A DNA stretch of 64,000 bases from Arsenophonus sp052174115 (GCA_052174115.1 JBQMRX010000001.1:372001-436000), one strand, 5' to 3'. Positions 48,068 to 59,459 are shown, counted from the stretch's first letter. Notes: generated by a model from the letters alone, not told the origin. Program-made: numbers and translations.

Positions 48068-49006
48068 TTAGTTTTTTATAAAATTTTCTCCTAATTTAAT
48101 GTCTTTATTGAGTATATTTAAAATATTTTTTAATTTATTTTTTTCATATATATTTGTAATATTAATAGGTAGTCTTTCTGAAATACCATTTTTACCTAAA
48201 CGTATTGGTTGAGAAAAAAAACGAGTATATTTATTATCATTTTCTACATATGCACATTCGATTATATTTTTTTTACCATTTAAAGCTTGAACTAATGATA
48301 AACTAAATCTAGCGGCAGCTTGTCCCATAGAAAGTGTTGCCGAAGCACAACCTGCTTTTGCTTTAATAATTTCAGTACCAGCATTTTGGATACGTTTAGT
48401 TAAATCTTCAACTTCTTGTTCGGTAAAATTAATACCTGGAATTTGAGAAAGTAATGGAAGAATAGTTGAGGTTGAATGACCCCCAATAACAATTACTTCG
48501 ATTTCTTGTGAATTTTTACCTTTTAATTCAGCAACAAAAGTATTAGAACGAATAATATCTAATGTTGTTACGCCAAATAATCGATTTTTATCATATACGC
48601 CAGCTTTTTTTAATATTTTTGCTGCTATTGGGACCATGCTATTAACAGGATTAGTAATAATTCCAATTAACGCCTTAGGACAAAACTGAGCAATTTTTTC
48701 AATTAAATTTTGAATAATACTAGCATTTATACTAAATAAATCTGAACGATCCATTCCTAATTTTCTACTAATGCCTGCTGAAATTAATACTATATCAGCA
48801 TTATTAAGTGAATCTATTAGATCTTTACCAGAAAAACCAATTACTTTTATATCCGTTGAAATATGACTTAAATCTTTAGCAATACCAGGAGTTATAGGAG
48901 CAATATCATAAAGAAAAAGCTCTGATCCTGATGGAAGTTGATTTTTAAGAAGAAGCGCAAGAGCTTGACCAATAGCACCTGCTGCACCAAGAATAGTTAA
49001 TTTCAT
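48068..49006 (-). CDS. mdh: Malate dehydrogenase (NAD)
   Basis: Interconverts malate and oxaloacetate in the TCA cycle. 312 aa, same as E. coli. Nucleotide loop GAAGAIGQ (8-15), substrate arginines in GISRKLGMDRSDL (about 79-91) and the conserved NPVN, catalytic histidine in VIGGHSTSTILPLLSQ (about residue 177). AGGAG upstream of the ATG. In enterics argR is divergent from mdh; here only desert follows. The gene joins the obgE-ispB block by rearrangement. Confidence 0.97.
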   Translation of the reverse strand: MKLTILGAAGAIGQALALLLKNQLPSGSELFLYDIAPITPGIAKDLSHISTDIKVIGFSGKDLIDSLNNADIVLISAGISRKLGMDRSDLFSINASIIQNLIEKIAQFCPKALIGIITNPVNSMVPIAAKILKKAGVYDKNRLFGVTTLDIIRSNTFVAELKGKNSQEIEVIVIGGHSTSTILPLLSQIPGINFTEQEVEDLTKRIQNAGTEIIKAKAGCASATLSMGQAAARFSLSLVQALNGKKNIIECAYVENDNKYTRFFSQPIRLGKNGISERLPINITNIYEKNKLKNILNILNKDIKLGENFIKN

Positions 49007-49569
49007 ATTAATATACTCCTTTTATATTATTATATGTTCGAGATAACTTATAAAATTTAAAATCTATTATATTTTATTTATAAAGTACTCTATTGATTAT
49101 AATTAATTCTTCTTAATTAATAAATTTTATAAACTTTTTTATTTTAAAAAAGTTTTAATAGATTAATGCAAAAATATATTTTTAATTTTTTAATAAAAAT
49201 TAAAAATATATAGATGTAATTAATTGTTATATTTTAAAAATAATATTTTTAAAAAAATTTTTTATTAATTTCTATAAAATTAAACTGTAATCATATTTTT
49301 CATGTGTATATAAATTCATTTTTATAAAATATTAAATAAAGTAATATTTTCATAAAAAATATATCTTTTTATAATAAAAATATAATTATAATTTAAATTT
49401 ATATTTTAAAAATAATTAAACGATAAAATCTAATCATTTAGTATTTTAAAATTAAAAGTAAATTATTAAAAATAAAAATATAAGTAAATTAAAAAATTTT
49501 TAAAATATTGAGTAAATAAAATTTAATACATGATTGTAATATTAAAATAAAAATAATTTATTCACTATC

Positions 49570-49604
49570 AATTAACTAATTATTATAAAAATAATTAGTT
49601 AATT
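49570..49604. repeat. 15-bp perfect hairpin
   Basis: AATTAACTAATTATT and its complement with a 5-nt loop. About 80 bp before a second, longer hairpin. Confidence 0.55.
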
Positions 49605-49681
49605 AAAAATTTTGAGATTAAATTTAACTATAGTAATTTAACTATTATTATTTTTAATAACCTCATTATTTCATAAATCAT

Positions 49682-49743
49682 TATTAATATAATAGTTTTT
49701 TTAAAAATTTCTGAAAATTTTTAAAAAAACTATTATATTAATA
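49682..49743. repeat. 29-bp perfect hairpin
   Basis: Arms 49682-49710 and 49715-49743 are exact complements with loop CTGA. The longest uninterrupted stem I found in the window, 675 bp upstream of mdh and far from ppa, with no gene nearby. Confidence 0.8.
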
Positions 49744-51202
49744 TTTTCTATGTAAATTCTAAAATATTCTATAATTTTATTAACTAATTTTATAAAATAA
49801 TTTTAAATTTATTTGAATAATAATTTTTAATAATAAAATTATTACGTTTAATTAGTTAAATTACATAAAATTAATAATTATATTAATATATATAATAAAC
49901 TAATTATTAATTTTTAATTTAATCTTAGTAAATATGAATAGAGGGGTATATAAAAATAGAATTTCTCAAAAATCTCTATAAAGTTAAACTAAATAATTAA
50001 ATCGTAAAAGTATTACGATAAACTATCATTAAAATAATATAATTTTTATGCTATTTATAATCTTATTAAATCATTATCGATTTAAATTAAATATAAAAAT
50101 AATTTAATAAATATTAATAAAATAAAATTTATTATGTTTTTAAATAAAAATTCTTTAACATTAAATAGAAATTCAAATAAATTTAAGATTAAATTAATAA
50201 ATAATTAAAATTAATTTAAATACAAATAAAATAACAATATATTATTTATTTTCATAGAAAATGATAAAATTATTACTTTTAATGATTATTAGAGATAATA
50301 TATCAAATAATTCTATATTCTATTAATAAATCTGTTAGTAAATTACTTTATAAAGTATTTATATTAATGTTTTATATAAATTATTTTTATTTATCAGCAA
50401 CTTATACCAATTAAATAACTATATTTACAACTTTCATTAAAATAGATTTAATATAATTAAAATATCCATGTAAATCATAGTTACTATATTATATATACTT
50501 TTTTATAACAGAAATTTATATAATAATATTATAGTGTATATATTTTATTTATAAAATTTTCTTATATATTCTACTTATTTTATTAAAAAAATATTTTAAG
50601 AAAATATATATATTTAATAAATTAATAAAATTATAATAAAGTTTTATCACTAAGTATAAATATACATATAAATTATTATTAGAAATAAAATTTCCATACA
50701 TTTTTATATTTATATTATATTACTTATTTATCGCTTATATTACATCTACATTAAAGTTACTAATTAATATATTAAATTTTTTAATAAAAATCTGTTTTTA
50801 GAAAAATTTATTAAAAGCAATATTTATATTTATCTAAATACATCAATTTTAATATAAAAATAAATTATAATTATTTTATAACATATAGTTTAATCACCTA
50901 TTTTTAAAAAATTGAATGTAAAATAAGAGGTTATATTAATTAATTTAATTTAAATATCATTAAAAATAACTAGATCAATTTATATCTTTTCGTTAAAATA
51001 AAATTCATGGTAAAAATTTAAAATTTAATATTAAATTTTAAATTAATAAATAATATTCTTTATCATATAAGATAAAATTAAACAATTTAACATTTTGTTA
51101 AATTTATTTTTATAATTAAATTTTATCTGATAGTGAACTTTTTTATTTATGACTGCAATAATTTATAATAAATTTATTTAATTTTAAATATATGGAGATC
51201 TT

Positions 51203-51733
51203 ATGAGTCTAAATAACGTTCCAGCAGGAAAAAAATTACCTGATGATATATATGTTATTATAGAAATTTCAGCGAATGCTGATCCAATAAAATATGAAGT
51301 AGATAAAAAATATGGAGTTATTTTTGTCGATCGTTTTATCTCTACCACCATGTTTTATCCCTGTAATTATGGTTATATCAATCGTACTCTATCATTAGAT
51401 AATGATCCTGTTGATGTTTTAGTTCCAACACCTTACCCTGTACAACAAGGAACAATAATTCGTTGCCGCCCAATTGGTATGTTAAAAATGATTGATGAAT
51501 CCGGTGAAGATACAAAGTTAATTGCTGTTCCTCATTCGGAATTAACTAAAGAATATAATCATATTAAAGATATATATGATTTATCAGAATTATTACGTGA
51601 TCAAATTAAATATTTTTTTGAGCACTATAAAGATTTAGAAAAAGGTAAATGGGTAAAGGTTAAAAGTTGGGAAAATGTTGCTAAGGCAAAAACTGAAATT
51701 CTTTCTTCTTTTGAAAGAGCAGCTAAAAAATAA
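51203..51733 (+). CDS. ppa: Inorganic pyrophosphatase
   Basis: Hydrolyses pyrophosphate released by biosynthesis. 176 aa, same as E. coli. Metal-binding aspartates are in SLDNDPVDVLV (about residues 64-74) and SGEDTKLIAVP (about 97-107); early KYEVDKKYG and YPCNYGYI are conserved. GGAG lies 8 nt before the ATG. It is the only gene within a 4.7-kb stretch (49007-53741), so it must carry its own promoter; TATAAT at 51165-51170 is a candidate -10. Confidence 0.97.
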   Translation: MSLNNVPAGKKLPDDIYVIIEISANADPIKYEVDKKYGVIFVDRFISTTMFYPCNYGYINRTLSLDNDPVDVLVPTPYPVQQGTIIRCRPIGMLKMIDESGEDTKLIAVPHSELTKEYNHIKDIYDLSELLRDQIKYFFEHYKDLEKGKWVKVKSWENVAKAKTEILSSFERAAKK

Positions 51734-53656
51734 CTATCATATAATTTAATTAAATTTTCTATTTTTTATTTTTTAATATAAATAAAAAAATATTAAATAA
51801 TTTTTTATATTTTAATTAATTATTATCTTTAATTTACTATAAAATATATATAATTAAAATTTAAATCAATAAAACTATTTATTATCTTAATAGCCTTAGA
51901 AAATTTTAGATGTAATTTTATCATTAAATAATAATATAATACTAATATAGTAAATATAAACATTAATATATTATTTTAACTTAAAATTATTATGTATATT
52001 TATTTCTAAAATAATTTAAATTTATCAAAAAAATTTCTTAAATATTTAATTGTAATATAAAATATAATATTAATATTATTATTTTTTTTATTTTTAAAAA
52101 TTTTTATATAATGATCAAATCAATTATATTAATTCTATTAAAATTACTATTTATTTGATTTTTTATAAATTAATAATTAAGAATAAGATTACTTTCCATA
52201 ATTTAACTAATTTTAAAACATTATTTTTACTTATTAAGTAATCTTATATTTTTTAAAGACAAACAATCAGATTATTATCAATGTTTTTATATCAAAAATA
52301 AATCCTAAACTTAATAAAACTAATCAAAATAATTTAACGATAAATTTTATACTTATTTAAGATAAAATCTTATCAAGATTAATGAAATTAATTTTATTAA
52401 AAATTAATTTATTTATTTAAATTTAGTTTAAAATTATTTAATATTATTTTAATGTTTTTTAATTCATATCTTTAAAAATATAAATCAAAAAAATTTTTAA
52501 TTTTAATATATAAATTAATTAATAATTATATAACAATATATATTATTAATTTAATATAAATTTTATTTTATTTTTAATAAAACTTATCTTTATATTAATA
52601 AATAATCTTAAATAAATATCAAAATTAAGATCTAAACATTTAAATTTACTTAAAATTAAACAATAACATTAATAAATGTTTTAATATTAATATTAATTTA
52701 ATAATTTTAGTTAAAATTTAATATTATTAATAATTTACATTAATTATTATGATAATATTTTAATATTATTTATATCTACTTTTATTAATATTAATATTTA
52801 AAATTTTATTACTAATTATATAATTTTAAATCATTTTAAAATGAATTTACTTTCAACCTATAATGAATAATTATTATAGTGTGTTTTTACTATATTAAAT
52901 ATTTATTTAAGCAAAATATACTTCTAAATATAAAATTAAATTATTATTTCAATTAAAAATAATAATTTAATAATATAATCTATAATAATTTAATTTTAAA
53001 ATTTGATACATTAAAAATTAAAATAGCAATTAAAATTTTAGATTAACTATAAAATAAATCATATGGAATATAAAATTTCTATTTTAAGTATATTGATATA
53101 AATTTAAATTCTTTAATTTAAATAATTAATTTAAATCATTATATAAAAAATTTATTTGTTATTTTTTATTTATCAAAAAATTAAAAAAATATTATTAATT
53201 GATCATTTAATATAATAAATAAAAATTTAAATATTTTTTGTTTAAAATTAAATTTTAATTTCATTCAAATATCTTTTATTTTTAATTTAAATTCAATTAT
53301 ATTATTTTTATATTATTAATTATTATTTAAATCTTTTATTTTTCTATACTTTTACTATTCAATTTATTAAAACTTACGTCAATATTTTATTATCTATTAT
53401 TTCATAATATTTTAATAATACTGTATATAAAAAAATCATAAAAATAATCAGTATTAATAACTCAATATATTATAAAGATACATAAATAAAAAATTTTATT
53501 GAATATTTTTCAAAAGTTGAATTAAAACTTAAAAATAAATTTTAATTTTAAAAAATAAATTTAAAAAAATTTATTATCTATCAATAATAATATATAAATA
53601 ATAACAATTTTATATATTAAGATTATTTTATTTAGAAAAAAAATTACTAATACTTA
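51734..53656. other. Desert ppa-rplI
   Basis: 1.9 kb of A/T-rich sequence without ORF, RNA gene or readable fossil. T/A runs at 51762-51800 may act as a weak ppa terminator. Confidence 0.5.
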
Positions 53657-53702
53657 CTATTTATATAAAAATAAAATAATTATTTTATTTTTATATAAAT
53701 AG
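53657..53702 (-). terminator. 46-bp perfect palindrome after rplI
   Basis: Two 23-bp arms (CTATTTATATAAAAATAAAA...) with no spacer, centred at 53679/53680, 40 nt past the rplI stop; a T8 run follows some 12 nt further on the minus strand. Probable end of the rpsF-priB-rpsR-rplI transcript. Confidence 0.65.
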
Positions 53703-53741
53703 ATAATATTAATAAAATTTAGTTTATAAAAATAAAAAAAA

Positions 53742-54191
53742 TTATTCAGCAACAATATTTATATTTAACCTTGCAGATACATCAGAATGTAGTTGCAAAT
53801 GAACTTCGTATTCACCAACAGTACGTAATACACGATTTGGTAACCGTACTTCGCTTTTTACAATCTTAACTCCAGCAGCAGTAACTGCTTTAACGATGTC
53901 ACGAGGTCCAATTGAACCAAATAATTTACCTTCATCACCAACTTTAGAAATTATTGTTATTGTTGGTAGTAAATTAATTTTCTCAGCACGCTCTTTTTCA
54001 ATAATTAAAATGTTAGCTAATTTATTTTCAAATTCAATACGACGAGCTTCAAAAAAATCAATATTTTTTTTAGTTGCAAGAACAGCTTTTCCATACGGAA
54101 CTAAATAGTTTCGAGCATAACCACTTTTAACATTAACTTGATCACCAAAAATCCCTAAGTTTATTATTTTATCTAATAAAATAACTTGCAT
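53742..54191 (-). CDS. rplI: Ribosomal protein bL9
   Basis: Elongated large-subunit protein with two RNA-binding domains joined by a long helix. 149 aa from ATG 54191 (MQVILLDKIINLGIFGDQV), same as E. coli; two further in-frame ATGs just upstream lie too close to the AAGGA site. GYARNYLVPYGKAV (residues about 24-37) is the family signature. Last gene of the operon. Confidence 0.96.
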   Translation of the reverse strand: MQVILLDKIINLGIFGDQVNVKSGYARNYLVPYGKAVLATKKNIDFFEARRIEFENKLANILIIEKERAEKINLLPTITIISKVGDEGKLFGSIGPRDIVKAVTAAGVKIVKSEVRLPNRVLRTVGEYEVHLQLHSDVSARLNINIVAE

Positions 54192-54232
54192 CATCATTAT
54201 CCTTTTTAAAATTATTAATAATATAATATCAA

Positions 54233-54460
54233 TTATTGATGACGATCAGTATATGATAGTAGAGATAAATAACGCGCACGCTTAATAGCTCGAGCGAGCT
54301 GTCGCTGATATTTTGCACAAGTACCAGTGATACGACCAGGTACAATTTTACCACTTTCAGTAATATAACTTTTTAATGTTACGATATCTTTATAATCAAT
54401 CTCTTGAATACCTTCCACAGTAAAACGACAAAACTTACGACGACGAAAATAACGTGCCAT
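54233..54460 (-). CDS. rpsR: Ribosomal protein bS18
   Basis: Small-subunit protein that pairs with bS6 on the platform. 75 aa, same as E. coli. MARYFRRRKFCRFTVEGIQEIDYKD and GRITGTCAKYQRQLARAIKRARYLSLLSY are conserved. Only 5 bp separate it from the priB stop. Confidence 0.97.
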   Translation of the reverse strand: MARYFRRRKFCRFTVEGIQEIDYKDIVTLKSYITESGKIVPGRITGTCAKYQRQLARAIKRARYLSLLSYTDRHQ

Positions 54461-54465
54461 TTTAA

Positions 54466-54783
54466 CTAATCTCCAAAATCTATTAATTTAATTTTTTCAG
54501 CATGAAGTACTAAATTATTCAAACCATTAATACCCTTATGATTACTAATAAAACCTATAATAGCAATTCTAGTTCCTATTATTACTTTATGAGTAGACTG
54601 TTGTAATTTTTCCCCACTAACAATAATAGTTATTCTACACCATACCTTTCGATTAAACCCAGCCTCTTGTTGTTGTGAGTAATGTTCAAGTATAAACTGA
54701 CAATGAGGAATCCCACCAGGACTAACTTTTCTTATCGGCTTATTATAAATTTTCCCTGATAACTCTAATTTATTAATGTTCAT
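54466..54783 (-). CDS. priB: Primosomal replication protein N (PriB)
   Basis: Dimeric OB-fold protein that stabilises PriA on DNA and recruits DnaT. 105 aa (E. coli 104). NKLELSGKIYNKPIRKVSPGGIPHC and FNRKVWCRITIIVSG are conserved. It sits between rpsF and rpsR as in all enterics. Its retention argues that the PriA-PriB restart pathway is still used, and so bears on the frameshifted priA. Confidence 0.95.
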   Translation of the reverse strand: MNINKLELSGKIYNKPIRKVSPGGIPHCQFILEHYSQQQEAGFNRKVWCRITIIVSGEKLQQSTHKVIIGTRIAIIGFISNHKGINGLNNLVLHAEKIKLIDFGD

Positions 54784-54791
54784 AATTAAAA

Positions 54792-55184
54792 TTACTTTTC
54801 AGAATCCTCAATTCTTTCAATTTCCTCTAGATCTTCATCAGTTAAATTACGACTATGACGATCATCTTTAACTTTAATCATCGGAGAATCTTCAGTAATA
54901 GCATGATTAACATGTATAATCATGCTGCGCAAAATAGCATCATTAAAACGAAAATTTGTTTCTAATTCATTAATTATTTCTAATGGCACTTCAATATTCA
55001 TTAGAACATAATGTGCCTTATGTAATTTATTAATTGGATAAGCTAATTGACGACGACCCCAATTTTCTAAACGATGAATTTGACCTTGTGATTTAATAAT
55101 AGAATTACTATAACGTTCAATCATACCTAAAACTTGTTCGCTCTGGTCTGGATGAACCATAAAAATAATTTCATAATGACGCAT
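54792..55184 (-). CDS. rpsF: Ribosomal protein bS6
   Basis: Small-subunit protein that binds 16S rRNA with bS18. 130 aa from ATG 55184 (MRHYEIIFMVHPDQSEQV), preceded by AAGGAG at an 8-nt spacing; the frame is open 17 codons further but without similarity. Conserved RLENWGRRQLAYPINKLHKAHYVLMNIE. The acidic C-terminal tail that RimK extends in E. coli is present (DEDLEEIERIEDSEK). First gene of the rpsF-priB-rpsR-rplI operon. Confidence 0.96.
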   Translation of the reverse strand: MRHYEIIFMVHPDQSEQVLGMIERYSNSIIKSQGQIHRLENWGRRQLAYPINKLHKAHYVLMNIEVPLEIINELETNFRFNDAILRSMIIHVNHAITEDSPMIKVKDDRHSRNLTDEDLEEIERIEDSEK

Positions 55185-55186
55185 GA

Positions 55187-55235
55187 ATTTTGCTCCTTTC
55201 GGATTAATCATCCTCCTGTTATCACAGTCAACCAT
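55187..55235 (-). promoter_or_regulatory. Possible S6:S18-binding leader before rpsF
   Basis: The 50 nt before rpsF are far richer in G/C than the rest of the spacer and contain CTG-TGATAA-CAG, then GGATGATTAATCCG beside the AAGGAG site. A CCG next to a stem just before the start is a known feature of the conserved rpsF leader bound by S6:S18. The match is by eye only. Confidence 0.3.
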
Positions 55236-56795
55236 AGCATATAAAGATAATGAACTTATTAGTTAAGACTGAATAATCAAATTTTGATTTTACCTACTAT
55301 TTAATTAAAACTCAAGTAATAAATTAAATAATTAAATTATAGAAAAATTTGAATATTTTAATTTCTTAGAAATATAAAAATATTTATAGAATTAATAAGT
55401 TAACTCTATAGAATATTTAATAATTTATATTATATATAATAATTTTATTTTTCTAAAAAATTTTTTATTTTATAAGTTTTAAATACTTAAAATATAATTT
55501 AATATAATTTTTTAAAATAAATTGATATTTTATTATATAATAATATTTAAACTATCATTATTTTTATTAATATTCATCACTATTATTGTATATGTATTTT
55601 TATAAATATTTTTATAAATCTCTTCATAATGTTATATAAATAATATTATATTTTTATTTTTAATATAAATTTTATCTATTTATTACAGTTAATTAATAAA
55701 TTATTATAGGTAATAAAATCGATTGGCATCAATCTATTAATTTAATAGTATATGTTTAAGTAATTAATAATAATTAATTGAATTGAACTGAATTATAATT
55801 TTTTTTAAATTAGATATATTTAGTTTAAAAAATTAAATCTCAATAAATTACCAAATAAAAAATAACTATTGATTTTAATCATGTAAATTTTTGAATAAAA
55901 TAATACAAATAATATTAACTAATAATATTAGTTATAAAATATCATTTTCTAATTAAATCTTAATATAAAAGAATTTAAAAATTTTTTTAAATTATAAATA
56001 ATCTTATTTTAATAAATAACTTTAATATTAAAATATTACTTTAAACAAATAAATACAAAATTAATAAATAAAAAAATTTAATCATAAAAGAAATTATTTA
56101 TCATAAAAACTAATTTACTGGAATCATTAATTATTAATGAATAATTTTTTATCTTCTTCACAAATCATTAATAAAATTATCAAAGATATATTATTATTTT
56201 ATTATAATTAACATAATAACATTGAGCAAATTTGATTAATTAATTTAATAATATTTTAAATAAATATAATCCATTTTGAGATCTTATTAAAATAAGAAAA
56301 TTTATTTTTTAAGATAATATTCATTGTATTATTTTTAGATTAAATAAAAAATACTTAAATTATATAAATAAATAATAATATTTAAAGTGAATAAAAATAA
56401 TGATTTTATTTTTGATAAAATAAAATCTTAAATATCTTCTTAATATTGTACTATTTATATTTTTATAGAAAATATTCTATAAAATCATTTTTTATTAATC
56501 TATAGAAATTAAAAGTTAACTTATTAAATAGTAAAATAAAATTTTTAAATTATTAAATAATTAATAATGAATTTTTATTTTTAGGCTTTATTATATTAAA
56601 AATTTTTTTAAAATATAAAAAATTCATTACTCTAATAATATTTATGTTACATAAATATTGTAATATTTTACAGAAAATTTATTAAATTATTTAATAAGTA
56701 TTAAAAATAATTCACTATTAATAAAACTATTAATAAAAATAAATAATATTTTATATTCTTTATTTTTAATTTAAAAAATTTTAAATTTTTATTAG
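55236..56795. other. Spacer rpsF-rnr, site of lost rlmB
   Basis: 1.5 kb of A/T-rich sequence. rlmB follows rnr in E. coli. On the minus strand at about 56125-56215, LLMICEED-KKL and LMIPVN faintly recall ALVMGAEGEGMRRL and LISIPMAG of RlmB, too weakly for a firm call. Confidence 0.4.
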
Positions 56796-59150
56796 TTATT
56801 TTTTAACATTAGTGATATTTTTTTTATTATATTTAACAAATATTCCGTTGAGAACAATATTTTTATCTTGATTAATACTTGGTTTGCCATGAGTTAAAAT
56901 TGTTTTTTTAAGTTGTTTTTTTAGTTTCTCTTTTGAAGTTTTACCAAGATTTATTGCTTTACGTAAAGTTGATATTAATGTAAAATCAATTTTGCGTTCA
57001 TTCATATTTACAGCTTCAATTCTAATTTTAACTTCATCACCAAGACGATATATTATATTAGAAGATTCGCCAACAAGTCGTTGTCCGATACTATCATATC
57101 TATAATAATCATTATTAAGTGATGAGACATGTACCAAACCATCAATAAAAAGATCTTTTAAGCGAACAAAAAAACCAAAATTAGTGACATTAGTAATAAT
57201 GCCAACAAATATATTCCCAACTTTATTTTGCATAAAATCACATTTTAACCAATCAGTAACATTTCTTATTGCCTCATCAGCTCGTCGTTCTGTCATTGAA
57301 CAATGTTCACCTAATTGTAATATTTTATTAGTATCAGAATGCAAACCACCTGTCATTATTTTATGATATTTGTTATTTTTATATTTTTTAGATAAAAGAT
57401 ATTTAATTGAGCGATGTAAAATTAAATCAGGATAACGACGAATAGGTGAAGTAAAATGGGTATAGGATTTTAATGCTAAACCAAAATGCCCTCTATTCTC
57501 AGGATCATAAATAGCCTGTTTCATTGAACGCAAAATCATCGTTTGTAATAATTCATGATCTTTACGTTGAGCAATTTCATCCATTATTTTAGCATAATCA
57601 ATTGATTGTGGTTTCATTCCTCCTGGTAATATTAAACCAAATTCATTAAATATAGTGCGTAAATTTATAATACTCTCTTGTTTTGGATTGTCATGAACGC
57701 GATATAAACTAGGTTCTTTATTCCATTCAATAAAATGAGCAGCAGATGTATTTGCTAAAATCATACATTCTTCAATTAATTTATGAGCATCATTACGTTC
57801 GATCGACTCTATTCGTTCAATACGTTTTTCTGTATTAAAAATAAATTTTGCTTCTTTAGATTCAAAAGAAATAGCTCCTCGTTTTAATCGAGCTTTATCT
57901 AATATTTTATATAATTGATAAAGTTGTTCTAAATTTGGTACTATATATTTATAATACTTGCGTAATTCTTGATCTCCTTGTAATATTTTCCAAACTTTTG
58001 TATAAGTTAACCTTGCATGAGAACGCATTACAGCTTCATAGAATGAAAATGAAATAATCTGCCCTTGATTTGATAACTGCATTTCACATACAAAACAAAG
58101 TCGATCGACCTCAGGATTTAATGAACATAATTCATTAGAAAGAATTTCAGGCAACATTGGAATTACTCGTGATGGAAAATAGACTGAGTTTCCACGACTA
58201 ATTGCTTCATTATCCAAAGGTGTATCTGGTTGAACATAATAACTAACGTCAGCAATTGCTACCCATAATCGCCAACTACCATCTTCTTTTGATGTACAAT
58301 AAACTGCATCATCAAAATCGTTAGCATCTTCGCTGTCAATAGTAACTAAAGGTAAATGACATAAATCTACTCTCTCATTTTTTGCTGATAAAGGAATATG
58401 TTTAGATAAATTAGCAATCTGTTTTTTAACTTCTAGTGGCCAGTTATAAGGAATTTCATAGGTTCTTAATGTAATCTCTATCGCCATATTATTTCCCATA
58501 TTTTCTCCTAATATTTCGATAATATTCCCTACTGCTTGAGTACAATGTACTGGCCTAGTTATCATCTCAACAACAACAATATTTCCGATATTAGCACCGT
58601 TAATTTGTTCTTTAGGTATAAAAATATTAAAGAATAGTCGATTATCATCAGGGACAACATATCCAATATTAGATTTTAAAAAATAACGTCCTACGATATG
58701 ATTATTTCGTGGAATAAGTACGCGAATAATGTGAATTTCTATACGTCCTCGTCGATTTTTACCTAATGTTCTTGCAAGAATAACATCACCATGTATTACT
58801 TTTTTCATTTCTTCTGAAGAAAGATAAAAATCATCTTTTTGACCTTCTACCCGTAAAAAACCAAAACCATCACGATGTCCAATAACTGTACCTTTAATAA
58901 AATCAAAATGCTTAGGTAAGGCATAATATTGATGACGAATGAATACCAATTCGCCATCACGCTCCATAGCACGTAAGCGACGACGTAAAGCTTCTAAATC
59001 TTCTTCTTTTGTTAATTTTAATATTTTAGCAATTTCTTGGCGACTAATAGACGTGGTAAATTTTGATAATATCTTTAGTATATATTCACGACTTGCAATT
59101 GGTGAATGATATTTTTCTGCCTCTCTGTCTTTATAAGGATCTTTTATCAT
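56796..59150 (-). CDS. rnr: Ribonuclease R
   Basis: 3'-to-5' exoribonuclease that degrades structured RNA and polishes rRNA. 784 aa from ATG 59150 (MIKDPYKDREAEKY), which has GGAGG 5 nt upstream; an ATG four codons earlier lacks this. N-terminal helix-turn-helix (SRQEIAKILKLTKEEDLEALRRRLRAMERDG), two cold-shock domains (KGTVIGHRDGFGFLRVEG), RNB catalytic domain with TIDSEDANDFDDAVY, and an S1 domain (GIITNVTNFGFFVRL). The basic C-terminal tail is shorter than in E. coli (813 aa). With pnp it makes up the 3' exonuclease set seen here. Confidence 0.96.
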   Translation of the reverse strand: MIKDPYKDREAEKYHSPIASREYILKILSKFTTSISRQEIAKILKLTKEEDLEALRRRLRAMERDGELVFIRHQYYALPKHFDFIKGTVIGHRDGFGFLRVEGQKDDFYLSSEEMKKVIHGDVILARTLGKNRRGRIEIHIIRVLIPRNNHIVGRYFLKSNIGYVVPDDNRLFFNIFIPKEQINGANIGNIVVVEMITRPVHCTQAVGNIIEILGENMGNNMAIEITLRTYEIPYNWPLEVKKQIANLSKHIPLSAKNERVDLCHLPLVTIDSEDANDFDDAVYCTSKEDGSWRLWVAIADVSYYVQPDTPLDNEAISRGNSVYFPSRVIPMLPEILSNELCSLNPEVDRLCFVCEMQLSNQGQIISFSFYEAVMRSHARLTYTKVWKILQGDQELRKYYKYIVPNLEQLYQLYKILDKARLKRGAISFESKEAKFIFNTEKRIERIESIERNDAHKLIEECMILANTSAAHFIEWNKEPSLYRVHDNPKQESIINLRTIFNEFGLILPGGMKPQSIDYAKIMDEIAQRKDHELLQTMILRSMKQAIYDPENRGHFGLALKSYTHFTSPIRRYPDLILHRSIKYLLSKKYKNNKYHKIMTGGLHSDTNKILQLGEHCSMTERRADEAIRNVTDWLKCDFMQNKVGNIFVGIITNVTNFGFFVRLKDLFIDGLVHVSSLNNDYYRYDSIGQRLVGESSNIIYRLGDEVKIRIEAVNMNERKIDFTLISTLRKAINLGKTSKEKLKKQLKKTILTHGKPSINQDKNIVLNGIFVKYNKKNITNVKK

Positions 59151-59459
59151 TACCACCTCCATTGTTACATTAGTTAAGATACTATAAATACACTATGTTT
59201 ATTATTTATTTTAAAAATAATTTATAGAATAAAGTAATTTATTATTTTTTAATAAACTAAAAAATAACTTATATTTATTAGATAATTTAATTTAAAATAA
59301 TAATCAATTGTTTAATTTAATATTTTCTTTCATTAATAAAAAATAATATATTAAAAAAATTGCTATTATAATTTACTAATAATAACAGCGGTTTAATAAA
59401 TAACTTTACTCTATTTAAATTTATTATATTTACTTAGTATTAAGTAAATATAATAAATA

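Larger units (their letters stand above)
49007..51202. other. Desert mdh-ppa, site of lost argR
   Basis: 2.2 kb with no ORF of note and no readable argR fossil. Two perfect hairpins stand out (49570-49604 and 49682-49743). A short G-rich blip AGAGGGG at 49941 lies in a 15-codon frame with no evident meaning. Confidence 0.5.

Noticed and set aside
49934..49980. Short ORF with AGAGGGG, 15 codons, in the mdh-ppa desert
   Set aside because: Too short, no ribosome site at the ATG and no context; the small G cluster is the only oddity.
56125..56215. Possible rlmB fossil after rnr
   Set aside because: Two short weak matches in expected position, not enough to call without a frameshift-aware search.
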